Shown here: positions 1-12,948 of the stretch, piece by piece
Layout: every line of letters begins with the position of its first letter
Position numbering within the stretch: the first letter of the stretch is position 1
Origin: Hydractinia symbiolongicarpus
Taxonomy: Eukaryota > Cnidaria > Hydrozoa > Anthoathecata > Hydractiniidae
DNA: 64,000 nt
Reading direction: 5' to 3'
Assembly (NCBI RefSeq): GCF_029227915.1
Contig: NC_079875.1
Location: forward strand, 744,001 to 808,000
Position numbers and translations under genes: made by a program
Notes under the pieces: model-generated
Told to the model about the DNA's origin: nothing
Databases searched by the model: none
What the model saw: the letters and a program-made list of their open reading frames with translations, nothing else

Positions 1-73
1 GACGCTGAATAAAAGAAGTTTAATCGCCGGCAAACGAAAACTCGCCATTTCCTGTAAACCGCGGACTCGTCCC

Positions 74-91
74 GTATACTCAAAAGTATAC
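74..91. other. Perfect hairpin in the TATACTC monomer variant (example)
   Basis: In monomers reading GTATACTCAAAAGTATAC, the arms GTATACT and AGTATAC form a 7-bp inverted repeat around a CAAA loop (monomer positions 115-132). The commoner TATAGTC and TATAATC variants pair over only about five bases. The perfect form recurs at, for example, 3119, 12252, 27478, 38641, 50210, 57107 and 63599. Whether it folds in DNA or in a transcript is not known. Confidence 0.7.
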
Positions 92-718
92 AAAGAAAGT
101 ACCCAGGGAGTAAACTAATTTCCCAAACGATTTTTTAAATTATTATTTTACCACTAAAGCCCATGAGACTTGTAGTTTTTAAAAATGTTTTCATTTTTGA
201 TGAGACGCTGAATAAAAGAAGTTTAATCGCCGGCAAACGAAAACCTGCGATTTCCCGTAAATCCCGGACTCAGCCCGTATAGTCAAAAGTATACAAAGAA
301 AGTACCCAGGGAGTAAACTAATTTCCCAAACGATTTTTTAAATTATTATTTTACCACTAAAACGCATGAGACTTGTAGTTTTTAAAAATGTTTTCATTTT
401 TGATGAGACGCTTAAGGAAAGAGGTTTAATCGCAAGCAAACGAAAACCCGGCATTTCCCGTAAACCCCGGACTCGGCCTGTATAATCGAAAGCATACAAA
501 GAAAGTACCCAGGGAGTAAACTCATTTCCCCAACGATTTTTTAAATTATTTTTTCACCACTAAAACGCATGAGACTTGTAATTTTCAAAAATGTTTTCAT
601 TTTTGATAAGACGCTGAATAAAAGAAGTTTAATCGCCGGCAAACGAAAACCTGCGATTTCCCGTAAATCCCGGACTCGGCCCGTATAGTCAAAAGTATAC
701 AAAGAAAGTGCCCAGGGT

Positions 719-3700
719 GTAAACTCATTTCCCGAACGATTTTTTAAATTATTTTTTCACCACTAAAACCCATGAGACTTGTAGTTTTTAAAAATGTTTT
801 CATTTTTGATGAGACGCTGAATAAAAGAAGTTTAATCACCGGCAAACGAAAACCTGCGATTTCCCGTAAATCCCGGACTTGGCCCGTATAGTCAAAAGTA
901 TACAAAGAAAGTACCCAGGGTGTAAGCTCATTTCCCGAAAGATTTTTTAAATTATTTTTTCACCACTAAAACGCATGAGACTTGTAGTTTTCAGAAATGT
1001 TTTCATTTTTGATGAGACGCTTAATGAAAGTGGTTTAATCGCCGGCAAACGAAAACCCGCGATTTCCCGTAAATCCCGGGCTTGGCCAGTATAGTCGAAT
1101 GTATACAATTAAAGTACCATGTGAGTAAAATCATTTCCAAAACGATTTTTCAAATTATCTTTTCACCACTAAAACGCTTGAGACTTGTATTTTTCAAAAA
1201 TGTTTTCTTTTTTGATGAGACGCGGAATAAAAGAAGTTTAATCGCTGGCAAACGAAAACCGGCCATTACCCGTAAACCCCGGACTCGGCCCGCATAGTCA
1301 AAAGTATACAAAGAAAGTACCCAGGGAGTAAACTCATTTCCCGAACGATTTTTTAAATTATTTTTTCACCACTAAAACGCATGAGACTTGTAGTTTTCAA
1401 AAATGTTTTCATTTTTGATGAGACGCTGAATAAAAGAAGTTTAATCGCCGGCAAACGAAAACCTGCGATTTCCCGAAAATCCCGGACTCGACCCGTATAG
1501 TCAAAAGTATACAAAGAAAGTTCCCAGGGTGTAAACTCATTTCCAGAACGATTTTGTAAATTATTTTTTCACCACTAAAACGCATAAGACTTGTAGTTTT
1601 CAAAAATGTTTTCATTTCTGATGAGACGCTAAATAGAAGAAGTTTAAACGCCGGCAAACGAAAACCCGCGATTTCCCGTAAATCCCGGGCTTGGCCCGTA
1701 TAGTCAAAAGTATACAAAGATAGTACCCAGGGAGTAAACTCATTTCCCGAACGATTTTTTAAATTATTTTTTCACCACTAAAACGCATGAGACTTGTAGT
1801 TTTTAAAAATGTTTTCATTTTTGATGAGACGCTTAATGAAAGAGGTTTAATCGCAGGCAAACGAAAACCCGCCATTTCCCGTAAACCCCGGACTCGGCCC
1901 GTATAATCGAAAGCATACAAAGAAAGTACCCAGGGAGTAAACTCATTTCCCCAACGATTTTTTAAATTATTTTTTCACCACTAAAACGCATGAGACTTGT
2001 AGTTTTCAAAAATGTTTTCATTTTTGATGAGACGCTGAATGAAAGAAGTTTAATCGCCGGCGAACGAAAACCTGCGATTTCCCGTAAATCCCGGACTCGG
2101 CCCGTATAGTCAAAAGTATACAAAGAAAGTACCCAAGGTGTAAACTCATTTCCCGAACGATTTTTTAAATTACTATTTCACCACTAAAGCCCATGAGACT
2201 TGTAGTTTTTAAAAATGTTTTCATTTTTGATGAAACGCTGAATAAAAGAAGTTTAATCGCCGGCAAACAAAAACCCCCGACTTCCCGTAAATCCCGGACT
2301 CGGCCCGTATAGTCAAAAGTATACAAAGAAAGTACCCAGGGAGTAAACTCATTTCCCGAACGATTTTTTAAATTATATTTTCACCACTAAAACGCATGAG
2401 ACTTGTAGTTTTCAAAAATGTTTTCATTTTTTATGAGACGCTGAATGAAAGAAGTTTAATCGCCGGCAAACGAAAACCTGCGATTTCCCGTAAATCCCGG
2501 ACTCGGCCCGTATAGTCAAAAGTATACAAAGAAAGTAGCCAGGGTGGAAACTCATTTCCCGAAAGATTTTTTAAATTATTATTTCACCACTAAAGCCCAT
2601 GAGACTTGTAGTTTTTAAAAATGTTTTCATTTTTAATGAGACGCTGAATAAAAGAAGTTTAATCGCCGGCAAACGAAAACTCGCCATTTCCCGTAAACCC
2701 CGGACTCGGCCCGTATAATCAAAAGTATACAAAGAAAGTACCCAGGGAGTAAACTCATTTCCCGAACGATTTTTTAAATTATTTTTTCACCACTAAAACG
2801 CATGAGACTTGTAGTTTTCAAAAATGTTTTCATTTTTGATGAGACGCTGAATAAAAGAAGTTTAATCGCGGGCAAACGAAAACCTGCGATTTCCCGTAAA
2901 TCCCGGACTCGGCCCGTATAGTCAAAAGTATACAAACAAAGTACCCAGGGTGTAAACTCAATTCCAGAACGATTTTTTAAATTATTATTTCACCACTAAA
3001 GCCCATGAGACTTGTAGTTTTTAAAAATGTTTTCATTTTTGATGAGACGCTGAATAAAAGAAGTTTAATCGCCGGCAAACGAAAACCCGCCATTTCCTGT
3101 AAACCCCGGACTCGTCCCGTATACTCAAAAGTATACAAAGAAAGTACCCAGGGAGTAAACGAATTTCCCAAACGATTTTTTAAATTATTATTTTACCACT
3201 AAAGCCCATGAGACTTGTAGTTTTTAAAAATGTTTTCATTTTTGATGAGACGCTGAATAAAAGAAGTTTAATCGCCGGCAAACGAAAACCTGCGATTTCC
3301 CGTAAATCCCGGACTCAGCCCGTATAGTCAAAAGTATACAAAGAAAGTACCCAGGGAGTAAACTAATTTCCCAAACGATTTTTTAAATTATTATTTTACC
3401 ACTAAAACGCATGAGACTTGTAGTTTTCAAAAATGTTTTCATTTTTGATGAGACGCTGAATAAAAGAAGTTTAATCGCCGGCAAACGAAAACTCGCCATT
3501 TCCCGTAAACCCCGGACTCGGCCCGTATAATCAAAAGTATACAAAGAAAGTACCCAGGGAGTAAACTCATTTCCCGAACGATTTTTTAAATTATTTTTTC
3601 ACCACTAAAACGCATGAGACTTGTAGTTTTCAAAAATGTTTTCATTTTTGATGAGACGCTGAATAAAAGAAGTTTAATCGCGGGCAAACGAAAACCTGCG

Positions 3701-4574
3701 ATTTCCCGTAAATCCCGGACTCGGCCCGTATAGTCAAAAGTATACAAACAAAGTACCCAGGGTGTAAACTCATTTCCAGAACGATTTTTAAATTATTATT
3801 TCACCACTAAAGCCCATGAGACTTGTAGTTTTTAAAAATGTTTTCATTTTTGATGAGACGCTGAATAAAAGAAGTTTAATCGCCGGCAAACGAAAACCCG
3901 CCATTTCCTGTAAACCCCGGACTCGTCCCGTATACTCAAAAGTATAAAAAGAAAGTACCCAGGGAGTAAACTAATTTCCCAAACGATTTTTTAAATTATT
4001 ATTTTACCACTAAAGCCCATGAGACTTGTAGTTTTTAAAAATGTTTTCATTTTTGATGAGACGCTGAATAAAAGAAGTTTAATCGCCGGCAAACGAAAAC
4101 CTGCGATTTCCCGTAAATCCCGGACTCAGCCCGTATAGTCAAAAGTATACAAAGAAAGTACCCAGGGAGTAAACTAATTTCCCAAACGATTTTTTAAATT
4201 ATTATTTTACCACTAAAACGCATGAGACTTGTAGTTTTTAAAAATGTTTTCATTTTTGATGAGACGCTTAATGAAAGAGGTTTAATCGCAGGCAAACAAA
4301 AACCTGCGATTTCCCGTAAATCCCGGACTCAGCCCGTATAGTCAAAAGTATACAAAGAAAGTACCCAGGGAGTAAACTAATTTCCCAAACGATTTTTTAA
4401 ATTATTATTTTACCACTAAAACGCATGAGACTTGTAGTTTTCAAAAATGTTTTCATTTTTGATGAGACGCTGAATAAAAGAAGTTTAATCGCCGGCAAAC
4501 GAAAACTCGCCATTTCCCGTAAACCCCGGACTCGGCCCGTATAATCAAAAGTATACAAAGAAAGTACCCAGGGA
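719..4574 (+). repeat. 3856-bp tandem duplication, copy 1 (19 monomers)
   Basis: Aligned with an offset of 3856 bp, 719-4625 matches 4575-8481. The match stops at a T/A difference at 718 versus 4574 on the left and a C/G difference at 4626 versus 8482 on the right. Only one substitution was noticed inside (G at 1436, A at 5292). A one-base deletion that makes the monomer at 3614 only 202 bp long is shared with copy 2 (the monomer ending at 7671). The unit therefore equals 19 monomers minus one base. Confidence 0.93.
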
Positions 4575-7500
4575 GTAAACTCATTTCCCGAACGATTTTT
4601 TAAATTATTTTTTCACCACTAAAACCCATGAGACTTGTAGTTTTTAAAAATGTTTTCATTTTTGATGAGACGCTGAATAAAAGAAGTTTAATCACCGGCA
4701 AACGAAAACCTGCGATTTCCCGTAAATCCCGGACTTGGCCCGTATAGTCAAAAGTATACAAAGAAAGTACCCAGGGTGTAAGCTCATTTCCCGAAAGATT
4801 TTTTAAATTATTTTTTCACCACTAAAACGCATGAGACTTGTAGTTTTCAGAAATGTTTTCATTTTTGATGAGACGCTTAATGAAAGTGGTTTAATCGCCG
4901 GCAAACGAAAACCCGCGATTTCCCGTAAATCCCGGGCTTGGCCAGTATAGTCGAATGTATACAATTAAAGTACCATGTGAGTAAAATCATTTCCAAAACG
5001 ATTTTTCAAATTATCTTTTCACCACTAAAACGCTTGAGACTTGTATTTTTCAAAAATGTTTTCTTTTTTGATGAGACGCGGAATAAAAGAAGTTTAATCG
5101 CTGGCAAACGAAAACCGGCCATTACCCGTAAACCCCGGACTCGGCCCGCATAGTCAAAAGTATACAAAGAAAGTACCCAGGGAGTAAACTCATTTCCCGA
5201 ACGATTTTTTAAATTATTTTTTCACCACTAAAACGCATGAGACTTGTAGTTTTCAAAAATGTTTTCATTTTTGATGAGACGCTGAATAAAAAAAGTTTAA
5301 TCGCCGGCAAACGAAAACCTGCGATTTCCCGAAAATCCCGGACTCGACCCGTATAGTCAAAAGTATACAAAGAAAGTTCCCAGGGTGTAAACTCATTTCC
5401 AGAACGATTTTGTAAATTATTTTTTCACCACTAAAACGCATAAGACTTGTAGTTTTCAAAAATGTTTTCATTTCTGATGAGACGCTAAATAGAAGAAGTT
5501 TAAACGCCGGCAAACGAAAACCCGCGATTTCCCGTAAATCCCGGGCTTGGCCCGTATAGTCAAAAGTATACAAAGATAGTACCCAGGGAGTAAACTCATT
5601 TCCCGAACGATTTTTTAAATTATTTTTTCACCACTAAAACGCATGAGACTTGTAGTTTTTAAAAATGTTTTCATTTTTGATGAGACGCTTAATGAAAGAG
5701 GTTTAATCGCAGGCAAACGAAAACCCGCCATTTCCCGTAAACCCCGGACTCGGCCCGTATAATCGAAAGCATACAAAGAAAGTACCCAGGGAGTAAACTC
5801 ATTTCCCCAACGATTTTTTAAATTATTTTTTCACCACTAAAACGCATGAGACTTGTAGTTTTCAAAAATGTTTTCATTTTTGATGAGACGCTGAATGAAA
5901 GAAGTTTAATCGCCGGCGAACGAAAACCTGCGATTTCCCGTAAATCCCGGACTCGGCCCGTATAGTCAAAAGTATACAAAGAAAGTACCCAAGGTGTAAA
6001 CTCATTTCCCGAACGATTTTTTAAATTACTATTTCACCACTAAAGCCCATGAGACTTGTAGTTTTTAAAAATGTTTTCATTTTTGATGAAACGCTGAATA
6101 AAAGAAGTTTAATCGCCGGCAAACAAAAACCCCCGACTTCCCGTAAATCCCGGACTCGGCCCGTATAGTCAAAAGTATACAAAGAAAGTACCCAGGGAGT
6201 AAACTCATTTCCCGAACGATTTTTTAAATTATATTTTCACCACTAAAACGCATGAGACTTGTAGTTTTCAAAAATGTTTTCATTTTTTATGAGACGCTGA
6301 ATGAAAGAAGTTTAATCGCCGGCAAACGAAAACCTGCGATTTCCCGTAAATCCCGGACTCGGCCCGTATAGTCAAAAGTATACAAAGAAAGTAGCCAGGG
6401 TGGAAACTCATTTCCCGAAAGATTTTTTAAATTATTATTTCACCACTAAAGCCCATGAGACTTGTAGTTTTTAAAAATGTTTTCATTTTTAATGAGACGC
6501 TGAATAAAAGAAGTTTAATCGCCGGCAAACGAAAACTCGCCATTTCCCGTAAACCCCGGACTCGGCCCGTATAATCAAAAGTATACAAAGAAAGTACCCA
6601 GGGAGTAAACTCATTTCCCGAACGATTTTTTAAATTATTTTTTCACCACTAAAACGCATGAGACTTGTAGTTTTCAAAAATGTTTTCATTTTTGATGAGA
6701 CGCTGAATAAAAGAAGTTTAATCGCGGGCAAACGAAAACCTGCGATTTCCCGTAAATCCCGGACTCGGCCCGTATAGTCAAAAGTATACAAACAAAGTAC
6801 CCAGGGTGTAAACTCAATTCCAGAACGATTTTTTAAATTATTATTTCACCACTAAAGCCCATGAGACTTGTAGTTTTTAAAAATGTTTTCATTTTTGATG
6901 AGACGCTGAATAAAAGAAGTTTAATCGCCGGCAAACGAAAACCCGCCATTTCCTGTAAACCCCGGACTCGTCCCGTATACTCAAAAGTATACAAAGAAAG
7001 TACCCAGGGAGTAAACGAATTTCCCAAACGATTTTTTAAATTATTATTTTACCACTAAAGCCCATGAGACTTGTAGTTTTTAAAAATGTTTTCATTTTTG
7101 ATGAGACGCTGAATAAAAGAAGTTTAATCGCCGGCAAACGAAAACCTGCGATTTCCCGTAAATCCCGGACTCAGCCCGTATAGTCAAAAGTATACAAAGA
7201 AAGTACCCAGGGAGTAAACTAATTTCCCAAACGATTTTTTAAATTATTATTTTACCACTAAAACGCATGAGACTTGTAGTTTTCAAAAATGTTTTCATTT
7301 TTGATGAGACGCTGAATAAAAGAAGTTTAATCGCCGGCAAACGAAAACTCGCCATTTCCCGTAAACCCCGGACTCGGCCCGTATAATCAAAAGTATACAA
7401 AGAAAGTACCCAGGGAGTAAACTCATTTCCCGAACGATTTTTTAAATTATTTTTTCACCACTAAAACGCATGAGACTTGTAGTTTTCAAAAATGTTTTCA

Positions 7501-8430
7501 TTTTTGATGAGACGCTGAATAAAAGAAGTTTAATCGCGGGCAAACGAAAACCTGCGATTTCCCGTAAATCCCGGACTCGGCCCGTATAGTCAAAAGTATA
7601 CAAACAAAGTACCCAGGGTGTAAACTCATTTCCAGAACGATTTTTAAATTATTATTTCACCACTAAAGCCCATGAGACTTGTAGTTTTTAAAAATGTTTT
7701 CATTTTTGATGAGACGCTGAATAAAAGAAGTTTAATCGCCGGCAAACGAAAACCCGCCATTTCCTGTAAACCCCGGACTCGTCCCGTATACTCAAAAGTA
7801 TAAAAAGAAAGTACCCAGGGAGTAAACTAATTTCCCAAACGATTTTTTAAATTATTATTTTACCACTAAAGCCCATGAGACTTGTAGTTTTTAAAAATGT
7901 TTTCATTTTTGATGAGACGCTGAATAAAAGAAGTTTAATCGCCGGCAAACGAAAACCTGCGATTTCCCGTAAATCCCGGACTCAGCCCGTATAGTCAAAA
8001 GTATACAAAGAAAGTACCCAGGGAGTAAACTAATTTCCCAAACGATTTTTTAAATTATTATTTTACCACTAAAACGCATGAGACTTGTAGTTTTTAAAAA
8101 TGTTTTCATTTTTGATGAGACGCTTAATGAAAGAGGTTTAATCGCAGGCAAACAAAAACCTGCGATTTCCCGTAAATCCCGGACTCAGCCCGTATAGTCA
8201 AAAGTATACAAAGAAAGTACCCAGGGAGTAAACTAATTTCCCAAACGATTTTTTAAATTATTATTTTACCACTAAAACGCATGAGACTTGTAGTTTTCAA
8301 AAATGTTTTCATTTTTGATGAGACGCTGAATAAAAGAAGTTTAATCGCCGGCAAACGAAAACTCGCCATTTCCCGTAAACCCCGGACTCGGCCCGTATAA
8401 TCAAAAGTATACAAAGAAAGTACCCAGGGA
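4575..8430 (+). repeat. 3856-bp tandem duplication, copy 2
   Basis: This directly abuts copy 1, in the same orientation, and the identity runs on 51 bp past the unit end to 8481, as expected for a tandem duplication by unequal exchange. Private variants of copy 1 are reproduced, such as the TTG in place of ATG at the monomer starting 1178 (here 5034) and the CAATTAAAGTACC segment at 1106 (here 4962). Confidence 0.93.
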
Positions 8431-10020
8431 GTAAACTCATTTCCCGAACGATTTTTTAAATTATTTTTTCACCACTAAAACGCATGAGACTTGTAGTTTT
8501 CAAAAATGTTTTCATTTTTGATGAGACGCTGAATAAAAGAAGTTTAATCGCGGGCAAACGAAAACCTGCGATTTCCCGTAAATCCCGGACTCGGCCCGTA
8601 TAGTCAAAAGTATACAAACAAAGTACCCAGGGTGTAAACTCATTTCCAGAACGATTTTTTAAATTATTATTTCACCACTAAAGCCCATGAGACTTGTAGT
8701 TTTTAAAAATGTTTTCATTTTTGATGAGACGCTGAATAAAAGAAGTTTAATCGCCGGCAAACGAAAACCCGCCATTTCCTGTAAACCCCGGACTCGTCCC
8801 GTATACTCAAAAGTATACAAAGAAAGTACCCAGGGAGTAAACTAATTTCCCAAACGATTTTTTAAATTATTATTTTACCACTAAAGCCCATGAGACTTGT
8901 AGTTTTTAAAAATAATTTCATTTTTGATGAGACGCTGAATAAAAGAAGTTTAATCGCCGGCAAACGAAAACCTGCGATTTCCCGTAAATCCCGGACTCAG
9001 CCCGTATAGTCAAAAGTATACAAAGAAAGTACCCAGGGAGTAAACTAATTTCCCAAACGATTTTTTAAATTATTATTTTACCACTAAAACGCATGAGACT
9101 TGTAGTTTTTAAAAATGTTTTCATTTTTGATGAGACGCTTAATGAAAGAGGTTTAATCGCAGGCAAACGAAAACCCGCCATTTCCCGTAAAACCCGGACT
9201 CGGCCCGTATAATCGAAAGCATACAAAGAAAGTACCCAGGGAGTTAACTCATTTCCCCAACGATTTTTTAAATTATTTTTTCACCACTAAAACGCATGAG
9301 ACTTGTAGTTTTCAAAAATGTTTTCATTTTTGATGAGACGCTGAATAAAAGAAGTTTAATCGCCGGCAAACAAAAACCCCGGCCTTCACGCAAATCCCGG
9401 ACTCGGCCCGTATAGTCAAAAGTATACAAAGAAAGTACCCAGGGAGTAAACTCATTTCCCGAACGATTTTTTAAATTATATTTTCACCACTAAAACGCAT
9501 GAGACTTGTAGTTTTCAAAAATGTTTTCATTTTTGATGAAACGCTGAATGAAAGAAGTTTAATTGCCGGCAAACGAAAACCTGCGATTTCCCGTAAATCC
9601 CGGACTCGACCCGTATAGTCAAAAGTATACAAAGAAAGTACCCAGGGTGGAAACTCATTTCCCGAAAGATTTTTTAAATTATTATTTCACCACTAAAGCC
9701 CATGAGACTTGTAGTTTTTAAAAATGTTTTCATTTTTGATGAGATGCTGAATAAAAGAAGTTTAATCGCCGGCAAACGAAAACTCGCCATTTCCCGTAAA
9801 CCCCGGACTCGGCCCGTATAATCAAAAGTATACAAAGAAAGTACCCAGGGAGTAAACTCATTTCCCGAACGATTTTTTAAATTATTTTTTCACCACTAAA
9901 ACGCATGAGACTTGTAGTTTTCAAAAATGTTTTCATTTTTGATGAGACGCTGAATAAAAGAAGTTTAATCGCCGGCAAACGAAAACCTGCGATTTCCCGT
10001 AAATCCCGGACTCGGCAAGG

Positions 10021-10831
10021 ATAGTCAAAAGTATACAAACAAAGTACCCAGGGTGTAAACTCATTTCCAGAACGATTTTTTAAATTATTATTTCACCACT
10101 AAAGCCCATGAGACTTGTAGTTTTTAAAAATGTTTTCATTTTTGATGAGACGCTGAATAAAAGAAGTTTAATCGCCGGCAAACGAAAACCCGCCATTTCC
10201 CGTAAATCCCGGACTCGGCCCGTATACTCAAAAGTATACAAAGAAAGTACCCAGTGAGTAAACTCATTTCCCGAACGATTTTTTAAATTATTTTTTCTCC
10301 ACTAAAACGCATGAGACTTGTAGTTTTCAAAAATGTTTTCATTTTTGATGAGACGCTGAATGAAAGAAGTTTAATCGCCGGCAAACGAAAACCTGCGATT
10401 TCCCGTAAATCCCGGACTCGGCCCGTATAGTCAAAAGTATACAAAGAAAGTACCCAGGGTGTAAACTCATTTCCCGAACGATTTTTTAAATTATTATTTC
10501 ACCACTAAAGCCCATGAGACTTGTAGTTTTCAAAAATGTTTTCATTTTTGAAGATACACTGAATAAAAGAAGTTTAATCGCCGGCAAACGAAACCCCGCC
10601 ATTTCCCGTAAATCCCGGGCTTGGCCCGTATAGTCAAAAGTATACAAAGAAAGTACCCATGGAGTAAACTCATTTCCCGAACGATTTTTTATATTATTTT
10701 TTCACCATTAAAACGCATGAGACTTGTAATTTTCAAAAGTGTTTTCATTTTTGATGAGACGCTGAATAAAAGAAGTTTAATCGCCGGTAAACGAAAACCT
10801 GCGATTTCCCGTAAATCCCGGACTCGGCCAG
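10021..10831 (+). repeat. 811/812-bp tandem duplication, copy 1 (4 monomers)
   Basis: The segment 10021-10799 matches 10833-11610. The offset is 812 bp at first and 811 bp after a one-base deletion in the second copy (CCCAGTGAGT becomes CCAGTGAGT near 11062). Similarity with more differences continues leftward to about 9960. The right edge is sharp: 10800 T versus 11611 C. The segment contains the first GAAGATACACTG monomer of the window. Confidence 0.85.
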
Positions 10832-11610
10832 TATAGTCAAAAGTATACAAACAAAGTACCCAGGGTGTAAACTCATTTCCAGAACGATTTTTTAAATTAT
10901 TATTTCACCACTAAAGCCCATGAGACTTGTAGTTTTTAAAAGTGTTTTCATTTTTGATGAGACGCTGAATAAAAGAAGTTTAATCGCCGGCAAACGAAAA
11001 CCCGCCATTTCCCGTAAATCCCGGACTCGGCCCGTATACTCAAAAGTATACAAAGAAAGTACCAGTGAGTAAACTCATTTCCCGAACGATTTTTTAAATC
11101 ATTTTTTCTCCACTAAAATGCATGAGACTTGTAGTTTTCAAAAATGTTTTCATTTTTGATGAGACGCTGAATGAAAGAAGTTTAATCGCCGGCAAACGAA
11201 AACCTGCGATTTCCCGTAAATCCCGGACTCGGCCCGTATAGTCAAAAGTATACAAAGAAAGTACCCAGGGTGTAAACTCATTTCCCGAACGATTTTTTAA
11301 ATTATTATTTCACCACTAAAGCCCATGAGACTTGTAGTTTTCAAAAATGTTTTCATTTTTGAAGATACACTGAATAAAAGAAGTTTAATCGCCGGCAAAC
11401 GAAACCCCGCCATTTCCCGTAAATCCCGGGCTTGGCCCGTATAGTCAAAAGTATACAAAGAAAGTACCCATGGAGTAAACTCATTTCCCGAACGATTTTT
11501 TATATTATTTTTTCACCATTAAAACGCATGAGACTTGTAATTTTCAAAAGTGTTTTCATTTTTGATGAGACGCTGAATAAAAGAAGTTTAATCGCCGGTA
11601 AACGAAAACC
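10832..11610 (+). repeat. 811/812-bp tandem duplication, copy 2
   Basis: Second copy of the four-monomer unit. It carries a one-base deletion near 11062 and a few substitutions relative to copy 1, for example AAAAGTG near 10938 against AAAAATG near 10126. It leads directly into the segment repeated with a 4060-bp offset. Confidence 0.85.
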
Positions 11611-12881
11611 CGCCATTTCCCGTAAACCCCGGACTCGGCCCGTATAGTCAAAAGTATACAAAGAAAGTACCCAGGGAGTAAACTCATTTCCCGAACGATT
11701 TTTTAAATTATTTTTTCACCACTAAAACGCATGAGACTTGTAGTTTTCAAAAATGTTTTCATTTTTGATGAGACGCTGAATAAAAGAAGTTTAATCGCCG
11801 GCAAACGAAAACCTGCGATTTCCCGTAAATCCCGGACTCGGCCCGTATAGTCAAAAGTATACAAAGATAGTACCCAGGGTGTAAACTCATTTCCCGAACG
11901 ATTTTTTAAATTATTTTTTCACCACTAAAACGCATGAGACTTTTAGTTTTCAGAAATGCTTTCATTTTTGATGAGACGCTTAATGAAAGTGGTTTAATCG
12001 CCGGCAAACGAAAACCCGCGATTTCCCGTAAATCCCGGACTCGGCCCGTATAGTCAAAAGTATACAAACAAAGTACCCAGGGTGTGAACTCATTTCCAGA
12101 ACGATTTTTTAAATTATTATTTCACCACTAAAGCCCATGAGACTTGTAGTTTTTAAAAATGTTTTCATTTTTGATGAGACTCTGAATAAAAGAAGTTTAA
12201 TCGCCGGCAAACGAAAACCCGCCATTTCCCGTAAACCCCGGACTCGGCCCGTATACTCAAAAGTATACAAAGAAAGTACCCAGTGATTAAACTCATTTCC
12301 CGAACGATTTTTTAAATTATTTTTTCTCCACTAAAACGCATGAGACTTGTAGTTTTCAAAAATGTTTTCATTTTTGATGAGACGCTGAATGAAAGAAGTT
12401 TAATCGCCGGCAAACGAGAACCTGCAATTTCCCGTAAATCCCGGACTCGGCCCGTATTGTCAAAAGTATACAAAAAACGTACCCAGGGTGTAAACTCATT
12501 TCCCGAACGATTTTTTAAATTAATATTTCACCACTAAAGCACATGAGACTTGTAGTTTTCAAAAATGTTTTCATTTTTGAAGATACACTGAATAAAAGAA
12601 GTTTAATCGCCGGCAAACGAAAACCCGCCATTTCCCGTAAATGCCGGGCTTGGCCCGTTTAGTCAAAAGTATACAAAGAAAGTACCCATGGAATAAACTC
12701 ATTTCCCGAACGGTTTTTTATATTATTTTTTCACCACTAAAACGCAGGAGACTTGTAGTTTTCAAAAATGTTTTCATTTTTGATGAGACGCTGAATAAAA
12801 GAAGTTTAATCGCCGGTAAACGAAAAACCGCCAATTGCCGTAAACCCCGGACTCGGCCCGTATAGTCAAAAGTATACAAAG
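11263..12881 (+). repeat. 8-monomer segment repeated 4060 bp downstream, copy 1
   Basis: This stretch matches 15323-16941 with an offset of exactly 20 monomers. Shared private variants include the GAGACTCTGAAT monomer near 12176, CCCAGTGATTAAAC near 12280, AATTAATATTTC near 12528 and the AACCGCCAATTGCCG monomer near 12826. About nine substitutions separate the copies, so it is older than the 3.2-, 3.9- and 7.7-kb duplications. Confidence 0.82.
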
Positions 12882-12948
12882 ATAGTACCCAGGGTGTAAA
12901 CTCATTTCCCAAACGATTTTTTAAATTATTTTTTCACCACTAAAACGC

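Larger units (their letters stand above)
1..10500 (+). repeat. Left array domain with distinct monomer variants
   Basis: About 51 monomers whose tail always reads TTTTTTAAATT and never TTTTTTATATT. Several variants are confined here: the tail form ATTATTTTACCACTA, and the core form TTTCCTGTAAACC followed by GGACTCGTCCCG. The GAAGATACACTG monomer type, very common further right, is absent until about 10550. Most of this domain is accounted for by the 3856-bp tandem duplication. No coding sequence is seen; the open frames are fragments of the monomer. Confidence 0.8.
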
